Positions 8,619-16,070 of a stretch of DNA of 64,000 nucleotides are shown piece by piece. The stretch's first letter is position 1. The number at the start of each line of letters is the position of its first letter. The notes under the pieces were generated by a model, which was given only the letters and a program-made list of their open reading frames with translations, made no database searches and was not told the DNA's origin. The translations under genes were made by a program, and so were the position numbers. This DNA is from VFMC01 sp040398525. Its GTDB lineage: Bacteria > Actinomycetota > Acidimicrobiia > Acidimicrobiales > Ilumatobacteraceae. Where the stretch lies: the NCBI GenBank assembly GCA_040398525.1, contig JBBATY010000014.1, positions 1-64,000 on the forward strand, read 5' to 3'.

Positions 8619-10133
8619 TCAGCCGAAGCGGACCCCTTGGGCGAGCGGCAGTGAGGTGCCGAAGTTGATCGTGTTCGTGGCCCGCCGCATGTAGGCCTTC
8701 CACGCATCGCTGCCGCTCTCGCGCCCGCCACCGGTCGACTTCTCGCCGCCGAAGGCGCCACCGATCTCGGCGCCGCTCGGGCCGATGTTCACGTTGGCGA
8801 TGCCGCAGTCGCTGCCGTCGGCAGCCATGAAGCGCTCGGCCTCGCGCACGTCGTTGGTGAAGATGCTGCTGGCCAGGCCCTGGGTGACGCCGTTCTGCAG
8901 CGCGATCGCCTCGTCGAAGTCGTCGTAGGCCAGGACGTAGAGCACCGGTGCGAACGTCTCGGTGCGCACGATCTCGGTCTGGGCGGGCATCGTCACGATC
9001 GCCGGTCGGGTGTAGGCAGCGGCGGGCGCTTGGTCGGCGAGCAGCCGTTCGCCACCCACCACCACCTCGCCACCGTCGGCGCGCGCGGAGCTGAGCGCTG
9101 CGGACATGCGCTCGTAGGCGGCCATGGTGACCAGCGGCCCCACCAACGTGGCCTCGTCGAGCGGGCTGCCCACCGGCAGCGAGGCGTACGCGGTGGCCAG
9201 CCGCTCGAGCAGCGCGTCGTGCTGGCTGCGGTGGACGATCAGCCGCCGCAGCGTGGTGCAGCGTTGGCCGGCGGTGCCCGCTGCGGCGAAGGTGATGCCG
9301 CGGACGGCCAACTCGAGCGATGCCGACGGGGCGACGATGGCGGCGTTGTTGCCGCCGAGCTCGAGGATGCAGCGGCCGAACCGGGCTGCGACGACCGGTG
9401 CGACGCGGGCCCCCATCGCGGTCGAGCCGGTCGCCGACACGAGTGGCACGTCGGGGCTGGCCACCAGCTCGGCACCGACGGTGCCGTCGCCGAGCACGAC
9501 CTGCGCCAGATGGGCCGGGGCATCGACCGACGCGGCGGCCCGGTCGAACAGCGCCTGGGTGGCGAGGGCCGTGAGCGGGGTGAGCTCGCTCGGCTTCCAG
9601 AGCACGCTGTTGCCGCACACGACGGCGAGCGCGGCGTTCCACGACCACACGGCGACCGGGAAGTTGAACGCGGTGATCACGGCCACCGGGCCGTAGGGGT
9701 GCCACTGCTCCATCAGGCGGTGATCGGGGCGCTCGCTGGCGATCGTCAGCCCGTGCAGCTGGCGGCTGAGCCCGACCGCGAAGTCGCAGATGTCGATCAT
9801 CTCCTGCACCTCGCCGAGGGCCTCGCTGCGGATCTTGCCCGCCTCGAGCTGCACCAGCGTGGCCAGGTCGCCCTGGTGGCGCCGCAGCTGCTCGCCGAAG
9901 CGGCGGACCAGTTCGCCGCGTTGCGGGGCCGGCACCGTGCGCCACGTCCGGAACGCCTCGCCGGCGCGGGCGACGGCCTCGGCCACCGAAGTTCCAGCCG
10001 GCACGGCGCCGAGGTGCTCGCCAGTGATCGGGGTGCGCGTCGGGTGGTCGCCGTGGTCGGTTGATGCAGCCCCGCACGCGGCCAGGGCGTCGGCAGCGAG
10101 GGAGCGGAGATGGTCGGTGATGGGCAGTTGCAC
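8619..10133 (-). CDS. ALDH7-type aldehyde dehydrogenase (aminoadipate-semialdehyde/P6C type)
   Basis: NAD(P)-dependent aldehyde dehydrogenase of 504 residues. The catalytic Cys lies in GTAGQRCTT and the general-base Glu in LELGGNNA. FNFPVAVWSWN binds the cofactor. The C-terminal stretch GGEKSTGGGRESGSD and WKAYMRR is characteristic of the ALDH7/AmaB group, which oxidises alpha-aminoadipic semialdehyde (piperideine-6-carboxylate) in lysine catabolism. The start is GTG; a CATCAT hexamer 6 nt upstream is a weak leaderless -10 candidate. The gene is divergent from the Baeyer-Villiger monooxygenase gene (88 bp apart), which could generate or accompany an aldehyde substrate. The lysine-pathway assignment is by family only. 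Confidence 0.85.
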   Translation of the reverse strand: MQLPITDHLRSLAADALAACGAASTDHGDHPTRTPITGEHLGAVPAGTSVAEAVARAGEAFRTWRTVPAPQRGELVRRFGEQLRRHQGDLATLVQLEAGKIRSEALGEVQEMIDICDFAVGLSRQLHGLTIASERPDHRLMEQWHPYGPVAVITAFNFPVAVWSWNAALAVVCGNSVLWKPSELTPLTALATQALFDRAAASVDAPAHLAQVVLGDGTVGAELVASPDVPLVSATGSTAMGARVAPVVAARFGRCILELGGNNAAIVAPSASLELAVRGITFAAAGTAGQRCTTLRRLIVHRSQHDALLERLATAYASLPVGSPLDEATLVGPLVTMAAYERMSAALSSARADGGEVVVGGERLLADQAPAAAYTRPAIVTMPAQTEIVRTETFAPVLYVLAYDDFDEAIALQNGVTQGLASSIFTNDVREAERFMAADGSDCGIANVNIGPSGAEIGGAFGGEKSTGGGRESGSDAWKAYMRRATNTINFGTSLPLAQGVRFG

Positions 10134-10209
10134 CCGCCCATGATGTCAGCCGGCGCAGCACTCGACCCTCAGGGTCGCCTCGGCCCGTGGCGGCACAGCA
10201 GTGGAGGAG

Positions 10210-10215
10210 TAGGTT
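10210..10215 (+). promoter_or_regulatory. -10-like TAGGTT for monooxygenase gene
   Basis: TAGGTT ends 6 nt before the ATG at 10222. A GGAGGAG at 10203-10209 is 12 nt from the ATG, too far for an efficient ribosome-binding site, which favours a leaderless start. Confidence 0.4.
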
Positions 10216-10221
10216 GCGGCC

Positions 10222-11742
10222 ATGGCACATCTCGAGGCAGAGCACGTCGACGTCGTGGTGGTGGGTGCGGGCATCTCCGGCATCGGGGCCGGCTATCACC
10301 TGCAGACGATGAGCCCCGACCGCTCGTACGTCATCCTCGAGGGTCGCGGCGACATCGGTGGCACGTGGGACCTGTTCCGGTACCCCGGGGTGCGCTCCGA
10401 CAGCGACATGCACACCCTCGGCTACTCGTTCAAGCCGTGGAAGGCCGACAAGTCGATCGCCGACGGCCCGTCGATCATGTCGTACCTGCGCGAGACCGTC
10501 GCCGAGCACGGCATCGATCGCCACATCCGCTTCCACCACCTGGTGCAGCGGGCCGAATGGAACAGCGACGAGGCGCGCTGGACCCTCACGGTGCACCGGG
10601 CCGACACCGGCGACGACCTCACCATCACGTGCAACTACGTGTTCATGTGCTCGGGGTACTACTCGTACAAGGCGGGCTACACGCCCGAGTTCCCCGGCCG
10701 CGATCGGTTCCGGGGCACGATCGTCCACCCTCAGGACTGGCCGGCCGACCTCGACTACACCGGCAAGAAGGTGGTCGTCATCGGCTCCGGGGCCACTGCG
10801 GTCACGCTGGTGCCCGCGATGGCTGGCCAGGCGGCACACGTCACGATGCTGCAGCGTTCGCCCACCTACGTGGCGAGTGGTCCCGATGTCGACCGGGTGA
10901 ACGTGGTGCTACGCAAGCTGTTGCCCGACCGCGCGGCCTATGCCGTCACCCGGGTCAAGAACGTCCGCATGCAGCAGCTGCTCTACCGGCGCACGCGCAC
11001 CAAGCCCGAGCAGGTCCGCAAGTACCTGCTCGACAAGACCCGCGAGCAGCTGCCGGCGGGCTACGACGTCGATCGCCACTTCTCGCCGAGCTACAACCCG
11101 TGGGACCAACGGCTGTGCCTGGTGCCCAACGGCGACCTGTTCCAGGCGATCTCGGCGGGCACGGCGAGCGTGGTCACCGATCGCATCCGCACCTTCGACG
11201 AGACGGGCATCGAGCTCGAGTCGGGCGAGCACCTCGATGCCGACGTCATCGTCACTGCGACGGGGCTGCAACTCGTCACCCTGGGTGAGGTGTCGTTCGT
11301 GGTCGACGGCGAGCCGGTCGACTTCGCCGACACCTGGACCTACAAGGGGTTCGCCTACTCCGACGTGCCGAACCTGGCCTCGACGTTCGGCTACATCAAC
11401 GCCTCGTGGACACTGCGCGCCGATCTGACGTGCGAGTACGTGTGCCGACTGCTGAACCACATGCGCGAGACCGGGACGGCGCAGTGCACGCCGCGGTTGC
11501 GGGCGTCCGACCGCGACATGCCGGCGCGGCCGTGGATCGACAACTTCTCGGCTGGCTACATGCAGCGCGACATGCACCGCTTCCCCAAGCAGGGCGACCG
11601 CGACCCGTGGACGAACCCGCAGGACTACTCGCGCGACAAGAAGTTGTTCCGCTCGGCGCCAGTCGACGACGGGGTGATGAGCTTCACGTCGCGTCAGCGA
11701 CCGGTGGCGCGAACAGGTGCCCCGCAGGGGATGCGTGCGTGA
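10222..11742 (+). CDS. EthA-like Baeyer-Villiger monooxygenase
   Basis: FAD/NADPH-dependent monooxygenase of 506 residues. The FAD motif GAGISGIGAG lies at about 16-25 and GTWDLFRYPG at about 48-57. The Baeyer-Villiger fingerprint FxGxxxHxxxW is present as FRGTIVHPQDWP (about 160-171). The NADPH motif GSGATAVTL lies near 185 and the ATG motif (VTATG) near 345. Closest known group by memory is mycobacterial EthA/MymA, which oxidises ketones and activates thioamide drugs. The physiological substrate is unknown. The 3' end overlaps the convergent toroid-protein gene by 59 bp. Confidence 0.88.
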   Translation: MAHLEAEHVDVVVVGAGISGIGAGYHLQTMSPDRSYVILEGRGDIGGTWDLFRYPGVRSDSDMHTLGYSFKPWKADKSIADGPSIMSYLRETVAEHGIDRHIRFHHLVQRAEWNSDEARWTLTVHRADTGDDLTITCNYVFMCSGYYSYKAGYTPEFPGRDRFRGTIVHPQDWPADLDYTGKKVVVIGSGATAVTLVPAMAGQAAHVTMLQRSPTYVASGPDVDRVNVVLRKLLPDRAAYAVTRVKNVRMQQLLYRRTRTKPEQVRKYLLDKTREQLPAGYDVDRHFSPSYNPWDQRLCLVPNGDLFQAISAGTASVVTDRIRTFDETGIELESGEHLDADVIVTATGLQLVTLGEVSFVVDGEPVDFADTWTYKGFAYSDVPNLASTFGYINASWTLRADLTCEYVCRLLNHMRETGTAQCTPRLRASDRDMPARPWIDNFSAGYMQRDMHRFPKQGDRDPWTNPQDYSRDKKLFRSAPVDDGVMSFTSRQRPVARTGAPQGMRA

Positions 11743-12730
11743 TCGCGTCGGCAGCCAGGATGACGGCTGCCGCGGTGTACGCGCTGGTCTCCTGGTAAGG
11801 GAAGGTCTCGAGCGTCGGATAGACGATCCCGGTCCAGTACGAGCCGTTGTCGAGCCGGTGCGAGCGGGTCCAGGCGACGAGGTCGACAGCAGTGTCGGCG
11901 TCGCCCGCAGCGGCGAACGCGATCGCGCACTCGGCAGTCTCCGACGCCGTGATCCACGGCTCGTCGCTGACGCAGCGGATGCCCTTGCCCGGCATCGCGA
12001 ACAGGTCCCACTGGCCGTGGAGATGGGCGAGCGCGGCGTCGCCCGACAGCGCTCCGGCGAGCACCGGGTAGTACCAGTCCATCGCCCAGCGGACCTTCGG
12101 TTCGAAGCGGTGCGGTTCGTCGGCCACGAGATGGGCGAGCAGCTGGCCGGCAGCGGCCCAGTCCGGCCGGGGTGACAGGGCGAGCTCGGCGAGCTCGGCG
12201 GCGCACGCGAGGGCGTGCGCGATGCTGGCCGACCCGGTGAGCAGGGCGTAGTCCCAGGGCGTGTCGTCGGCGGTGCGCGCCCACAGGACCGTGCCATCGT
12301 GGCGGCGCATGCCGAGCACCCAGTCGATCGCTCGCTCGACCGTCGGCCAGAGGTGGTCGACGAAGCCGCGGTCGCGGGTGCACAGCCAGTGGTGCCACAC
12401 GCCGGTGGCGATGTAGGCGCACACATTGGTGTCGAGCTTGGCTTCCTCGACCGAGCCGTCGGGCAGGTAGTAGTTCCACCAGCTGCCGTCGGGTCGCTGG
12501 ATGTCGGCGAGCCATTCGTAGGCGCGCTCGGCCTGGGCGTGGAAGCCAGCGACATCGAGAGCCATTGCGGTCTCGACGTGGTTCCACGGGTCGCAGTGCC
12601 CGCCCGGCCACCACGGGATCATCCCGGAGTCGAGCTGCAGCGAGGCGATCCATTCGGCGCTCACCACGACTTCGTCGGCGCTGAGCACTCCCTCGAGATG
12701 TGGCAGCACGACCTGGGCCCGCCTGGTCAC
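11684..12730 (-). CDS. Prenyltransferase/terpene-cyclase-like alpha-toroid protein
   Basis: Protein of 348 residues built from repeated helical hairpins. QW-like or GxW segments are visible (QRPDGSWWNYY about 85-95, LDNGSYWTGIVYP near 295-307), as in squalene-cyclase, prenyltransferase or (alpha/alpha)6 glycosidase toroids. No DxDD cyclase or DDxxD motif stands out, so activity is uncertain. SLQLDSGMIPWW and GHCDPWNHVETAMAL resemble sugar-active toroids as much as terpene enzymes. The GTG start overlaps the methyltransferase stop (GTGA, 12727-12730). It is the last gene of a four-gene minus-strand run with GT4 and epimerase genes, suggesting a role in making or trimming a glycolipid or polysaccharide. 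Confidence 0.7.
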   Translation of the reverse strand: MTRRAQVVLPHLEGVLSADEVVVSAEWIASLQLDSGMIPWWPGGHCDPWNHVETAMALDVAGFHAQAERAYEWLADIQRPDGSWWNYYLPDGSVEEAKLDTNVCAYIATGVWHHWLCTRDRGFVDHLWPTVERAIDWVLGMRRHDGTVLWARTADDTPWDYALLTGSASIAHALACAAELAELALSPRPDWAAAGQLLAHLVADEPHRFEPKVRWAMDWYYPVLAGALSGDAALAHLHGQWDLFAMPGKGIRCVSDEPWITASETAECAIAFAAAGDADTAVDLVAWTRSHRLDNGSYWTGIVYPTLETFPYQETSAYTAAAVILAADAITHASPAGHLFAPPVADAT

Positions 12731-13443
12731 CGCTTCACCCCGTAGACGATGAAGCTCTTGCCGAGCACGGGGGACAGGACCTGCTCGACGACCTGCATCG
12801 AACGGGGCTGTTCGACGATCTCCCATTCGAGCAGCCGCTTGTAGCGGTTGACGAGCGGATGGTCGTCGCGGCGCGGCCCAACGGCGCACTTCAGCCACCA
12901 GTACGGCGAGTGGAGTGCGTGCGCGTGGTGCGACCCGGTGACCTGCAGCCCGGCGGAGCGCAACTTGGCCTTCAACTCGGTCGAGCTGTAGATGCGCACG
13001 TGCCCGCCCACGCTCTTCGGTGCGTGGTACTCGTCGGAGAGCATCCAGTTGACCTTCTCCGGGAACCACGTCGGCACCGTGGCGGCGAAGGTCCCGCCCG
13101 GCTTGAGCACCCGCACGAACTCGGAGATCGCGTCGACGTCGGCCTGGATGTGCTCGAGCACCTCGCTCGTGATCACCCGGTCGAAGGTGCCGTCGGCGAA
13201 CGGCAGGCGGGTCGCGTCGCCGCGCAGCGCGCCGACGTAGCGCTCGATCGGGATCTCGCCCAGCTCGACCATGGCCCCGAACGTGGCTCGGGTGGCCACC
13301 ACTTCGTCGGCCGCGTAGTCGAGCGCAACGACATTCGCGCCGCGCCTGGCGAGCTCGAACGCGTGGCGGCCGAAGCCGGCGCCGGCATCGAGGACGAGGT
13401 CGCCGGGGCGCACGCCGAGGCGGTCGAAGCGAATGGTGAGCAC
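12727..13443 (-). CDS. Class I SAM-dependent methyltransferase
   Basis: Methyltransferase of 238 residues with motif I VLDAGAGFGRHAFE (about 18-31), acidic motif II end VVALDYA, motif III FDRVITSEVLEHI and post-III LKPGGTFAATVP. This arrangement is typical of small-molecule or glycan methyltransferases (Methyltransf_11 type). The start is GTG at 13443, 4 nt after the GT4 stop. Upstream in-frame sequence is antisense shadow of the glycosyltransferase gene. Mycobacteria carry a similar methyltransferase beside a GT4 gene (Rv0224c/Rv0225, from memory), which supports a shared role in cell-envelope sugar decoration. The acceptor is unknown. Confidence 0.85.
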   Translation of the reverse strand: MLTIRFDRLGVRPGDLVLDAGAGFGRHAFELARRGANVVALDYAADEVVATRATFGAMVELGEIPIERYVGALRGDATRLPFADGTFDRVITSEVLEHIQADVDAISEFVRVLKPGGTFAATVPTWFPEKVNWMLSDEYHAPKSVGGHVRIYSSTELKAKLRSAGLQVTGSHHAHALHSPYWWLKCAVGPRRDDHPLVNRYKRLLEWEIVEQPRSMQVVEQVLSPVLGKSFIVYGVKR

Positions 13444-13447
13444 CGGG

Positions 13448-14773
13448 TCAGATCCTGCCGTTGCGCCGCAACTTGTCGAGGTTCGCCGGCATGGCGAGCA
13501 CTTCGCGGTATTGCTCGACGGTGAGCTGGGCGCAGTGCCGCCAGCTCCAGCGCTCGACCACCCGCTGGCGACCCGCGTCACCGATCCGGGTGCGCAGGTC
13601 GGCATCGTCGAGGCCACGCCGGATGGCTGCTGCCAGGGCGTCGGCGTCGCCGGCCCGGCACTGCAGCACGGTCTCGCCATCGGTGCCGGTCACTTCCGGC
13701 AATGCCCCGCCGTCGGTGGCGACCAGGCAGATGCCGGTGCTCATCGCCTCGATGGCGGGCAGGCTGAAGCCCTCGTACAGGCTGGGCACCACGGCCAGTT
13801 CGGCTTCGGCGTAGAGCTCGACGATGCGCTCGTCGGGCACGCCGGAGACGAACTCGATGTGCGGGCGCAGGCCGAGCCGGTCGATGAGGTCGGCGCTGTG
13901 GCCGGGCCGCGGCTTGCCGATGATGGTGAGGGTGACGTCGCGCTCGGTGCGCAGCTTGGCCATCGCCTCGAGCAGGTAGCTGAGGCCCTTCAGGGCCACA
14001 TCGGCCGACGCGGTGGTGATCAAGCGGCCCGGTCGGCGGGTCACGTCGGGTCGTGGGGTGAACAGCTCGGGGTCGACACCGACGGGCACGAGGCGCATCC
14101 GGTCGAGGCTCACCTTCATGTCCTGGTGGATGTCCTTGATGCTGTTCTCGCTCACCACCACGATGCGCGGCATCTGGCTGGCGACCTTGCCCTGCATCTT
14201 CACGAAGTTGTACCAGCGGCCGATGCTGCGCCGCCGACGCCGCGACTTCGTGTGCTCCATCTCGAGCGCCCGGTCGCGGGTGATCGGGTGGTGCAGCGTG
14301 ACGATCGTGGGGATCATCTTCTCGATGTCGAGGATGCCGTAGCCGAGGCACTGGTTGTCGTGGACCAGGTCGAAGTCGTGGGTGCGCCGTTTCAGCTGCT
14401 CGCGAGCGCGGATGCTGAACGCCCGCGGCTCGCCGAAGGTGCCCTTCAGGTGCTGCATGGTCTCGGCCAGGTCGGCGCGCGTCTTGACCTCCCAGTACGC
14501 GGGCAGGCGACCGGGGTAGTGGTCGTTCCACAGGTCGAGGCTCGGGAGTTGGTGCAGCGTCACCCGTGGGTCGAGCACCGGGTAGGGCTGGCCGCCGTAG
14601 ACCTCGATCTCGTGGCCGAGGTCGACGAGGGCCTTGGTGAGGTGGCGGGTGTACACACCCTGGCCGCCGACATGCGGCTTGCCTCGATAGGTGAGGTACG
14701 CGATGCGCAGCGGTGCATCAGGGTCGAGGACCCGGGCCCGCGATGTGCTCGGGCCGGTCGGGCGGTCGGACAT
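13448..14773 (-). CDS. Family 4 glycosyltransferase
   Basis: GT-B retaining glycosyltransferase of 441 residues. The N-terminal acceptor domain opens with IAYLTYRGKPHVGGQGVYT (about 24-42), a GT4 hallmark. The C-terminal donor domain carries VPVGVDPELF, TIIGKPRPG and the EX7E nucleotide-sugar motif EGFSLPAIE (about 356-364). It probably adds a hexose from a nucleotide sugar to an envelope glycolipid or oligosaccharide at the cytoplasmic face. The ATG lies 4 nt after the epimerase stop. A TAGCGT at 14782-14787 (minus) inside the epimerase 3' end could provide an extra internal promoter. Confidence 0.88.
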   Translation of the reverse strand: MSDRPTGPSTSRARVLDPDAPLRIAYLTYRGKPHVGGQGVYTRHLTKALVDLGHEIEVYGGQPYPVLDPRVTLHQLPSLDLWNDHYPGRLPAYWEVKTRADLAETMQHLKGTFGEPRAFSIRAREQLKRRTHDFDLVHDNQCLGYGILDIEKMIPTIVTLHHPITRDRALEMEHTKSRRRRRSIGRWYNFVKMQGKVASQMPRIVVVSENSIKDIHQDMKVSLDRMRLVPVGVDPELFTPRPDVTRRPGRLITTASADVALKGLSYLLEAMAKLRTERDVTLTIIGKPRPGHSADLIDRLGLRPHIEFVSGVPDERIVELYAEAELAVVPSLYEGFSLPAIEAMSTGICLVATDGGALPEVTGTDGETVLQCRAGDADALAAAIRRGLDDADLRTRIGDAGRQRVVERWSWRHCAQLTVEQYREVLAMPANLDKLRRNGRI

Positions 14774-14777
14774 GGGG

Positions 14778-15569
14778 TCACACGCTACCGGCGGGTAGCC
14801 AACTGACCGTCATGGAGCGCTGGAGGAACTCCCCGGGCTCGAGCACCGTCATCAGGCCCAGGTTCACCGCGTCGGGTGGGCCGGACTGCGGTTCGACACA
14901 GGTGGCGTGGCTGGGCTGGTCGTAGACCACCCAGTGGTCGCAGTCGCTCTCGACGCGCACCGTCAGACCCGGGTAGCGCAGCTCCGGTGTGGCCAACGGA
15001 CGCACGAAGCAGTCGTCCCACGGTCGTGGCGGTGGGGCGACCAGATCGCCGGTGGGGATGCCCTCGTCGTCGCGCAGGTACATCGCCGCGAACTCGAGCT
15101 GGTCGTGCGGCGGCTTGACGAACCACGGGTGCCAGCCGATGGTGACCGGCATCGCCTCGCCCTCGGCGATCACGGTGAGCACGCAGACGAGGGCCTCGTC
15201 GCCGAGTTGGATGTGCTGGTGGGCCCGTCCGCCGAGCGGCCAGGTGAGCCGGCACTCGAGCTCGGCGTGGCTCGGGCCGGCATCGAGCAGGTCCCACCGG
15301 CTGGTGAACCCACTGCCGTGGATGGCGTGGGGGGCCATGTTCACCGGCAGTCGGTGCTCGACGCCGTGGAACCGGAAGCGACCATGCCTGATGCGCCCGG
15401 CGAACGGCACCATCGGGTAGCTGCCCCAGTGGAGCGGGTTGCTCGAGGAGTCGCCGGTGACGAGCAGTTCGCGACCGTCGACCTGCAGCGACGCGATACG
15501 GCCACCGTCGGCTGGGGCGACGGTGGCCAGCACGGGGTGCCGGGCGCTGCCGGCGACGAGCTCGATCAT
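14778..15569 (-). CDS. Aldose 1-epimerase family protein
   Basis: Mutarotase-like protein of 263 residues with the galactose-mutarotase beta-sandwich. Candidate catalytic residues are His in HAIHGSGF (about 74-81) and GWHPWF (about 146-151), and the general-base Glu in TVLEPGE near the C-terminus. It may interconvert anomers of a free or phosphorylated sugar feeding the adjacent GT4 enzyme. First gene of the epimerase-GT4-methyltransferase-toroid run. A GACGAT hexamer lies 6 nt upstream of the ATG (minus strand). It is divergent from dtd with only 36 bp between. Confidence 0.8.
   Translation of the reverse strand: MIELVAGSARHPVLATVAPADGGRIASLQVDGRELLVTGDSSSNPLHWGSYPMVPFAGRIRHGRFRFHGVEHRLPVNMAPHAIHGSGFTSRWDLLDAGPSHAELECRLTWPLGGRAHQHIQLGDEALVCVLTVIAEGEAMPVTIGWHPWFVKPPHDQLEFAAMYLRDDEGIPTGDLVAPPPRPWDDCFVRPLATPELRYPGLTVRVESDCDHWVVYDQPSHATCVEPQSGPPDAVNLGLMTVLEPGEFLQRSMTVSWLPAGSV
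14782..14787 (-). promoter_or_regulatory. Internal -10-like TAGCGT before GT4 gene
   Basis: On the minus strand, TAGCGT ends 8 nt before the glycosyltransferase ATG at 14773 and lies inside the last codons of the epimerase gene. It may let the last three genes be transcribed separately. Confidence 0.3.
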
Positions 15570-15605
15570 GGCCCCATCGTCGCGCAGCTGCCAGGATCTG
15601 GCACC

Positions 15606-16070
15606 GTGAGAGGGCTCGTGCAGCGGGTCACGGAGGCATCCGTGACGGTGATGACCGACGGTGTCGGCGAGATGGTCGGCTCGATCGGGCCCGGCCTGTG
15701 CGTGCTGGTCGGTGCCACCCATACCGACACCGAGGCCATCGCCCACAAGCTGGCCGACAAGATCTGGAACCTGCGTGTGCTCGACGACGAGGCGGGGGTG
15801 ATGAACCGCTCGCTCGCCGATCGGGCCGCAGCTGGCGACGTCGGTGCGGTGCTGGTGGTGAGCCAGTTCACCCTGTACGGCGACACCTCCGCCGGGCGCC
15901 GACCGAGCTGGATCGCGGCGGCCCGACCCGAGCAGGCCGAGCCGCTCGTCGACGCGGTCGTGGCGCGGTTGCGTCAGCTCGGTGCGACGGTGGCGACCGG
16001 GCGGTTCCGCACCGAGATGCGGGTGCACCTGGTGAACGACGGCCCGGTCACCCTGCTGTTGGAGCTGTGA
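15606..16070 (+). CDS. dtd: D-aminoacyl-tRNA deacylase
   Basis: Proofreading enzyme of 154 residues that hydrolyses D-aminoacyl-tRNA (and Gly-tRNA-Ala). Signature motifs are SQFTLYGDT (about 80-88; the usual form is SQFTLYAD, so Ala is Gly here) and the Gly-Pro motif NDGPVT (about 143-148). The N-terminal QRVTEASVTV is also typical. The GTG start at 15606 gives the expected length. It is divergent from the epimerase gene and its 3' end overlaps the convergent lnt gene by 23 bp. Confidence 0.9.
   Translation: MRGLVQRVTEASVTVMTDGVGEMVGSIGPGLCVLVGATHTDTEAIAHKLADKIWNLRVLDDEAGVMNRSLADRAAAGDVGAVLVVSQFTLYGDTSAGRRPSWIAAARPEQAEPLVDAVVARLRQLGATVATGRFRTEMRVHLVNDGPVTLLLEL

Noticed and set aside
11684..11742. 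59 bp overlap of the monooxygenase and toroid-protein genes suspected as a frameshift
   Set aside because: Both frames are open to natural stops and both C-termini are plausible, so this is a real tail-to-tail overlap.
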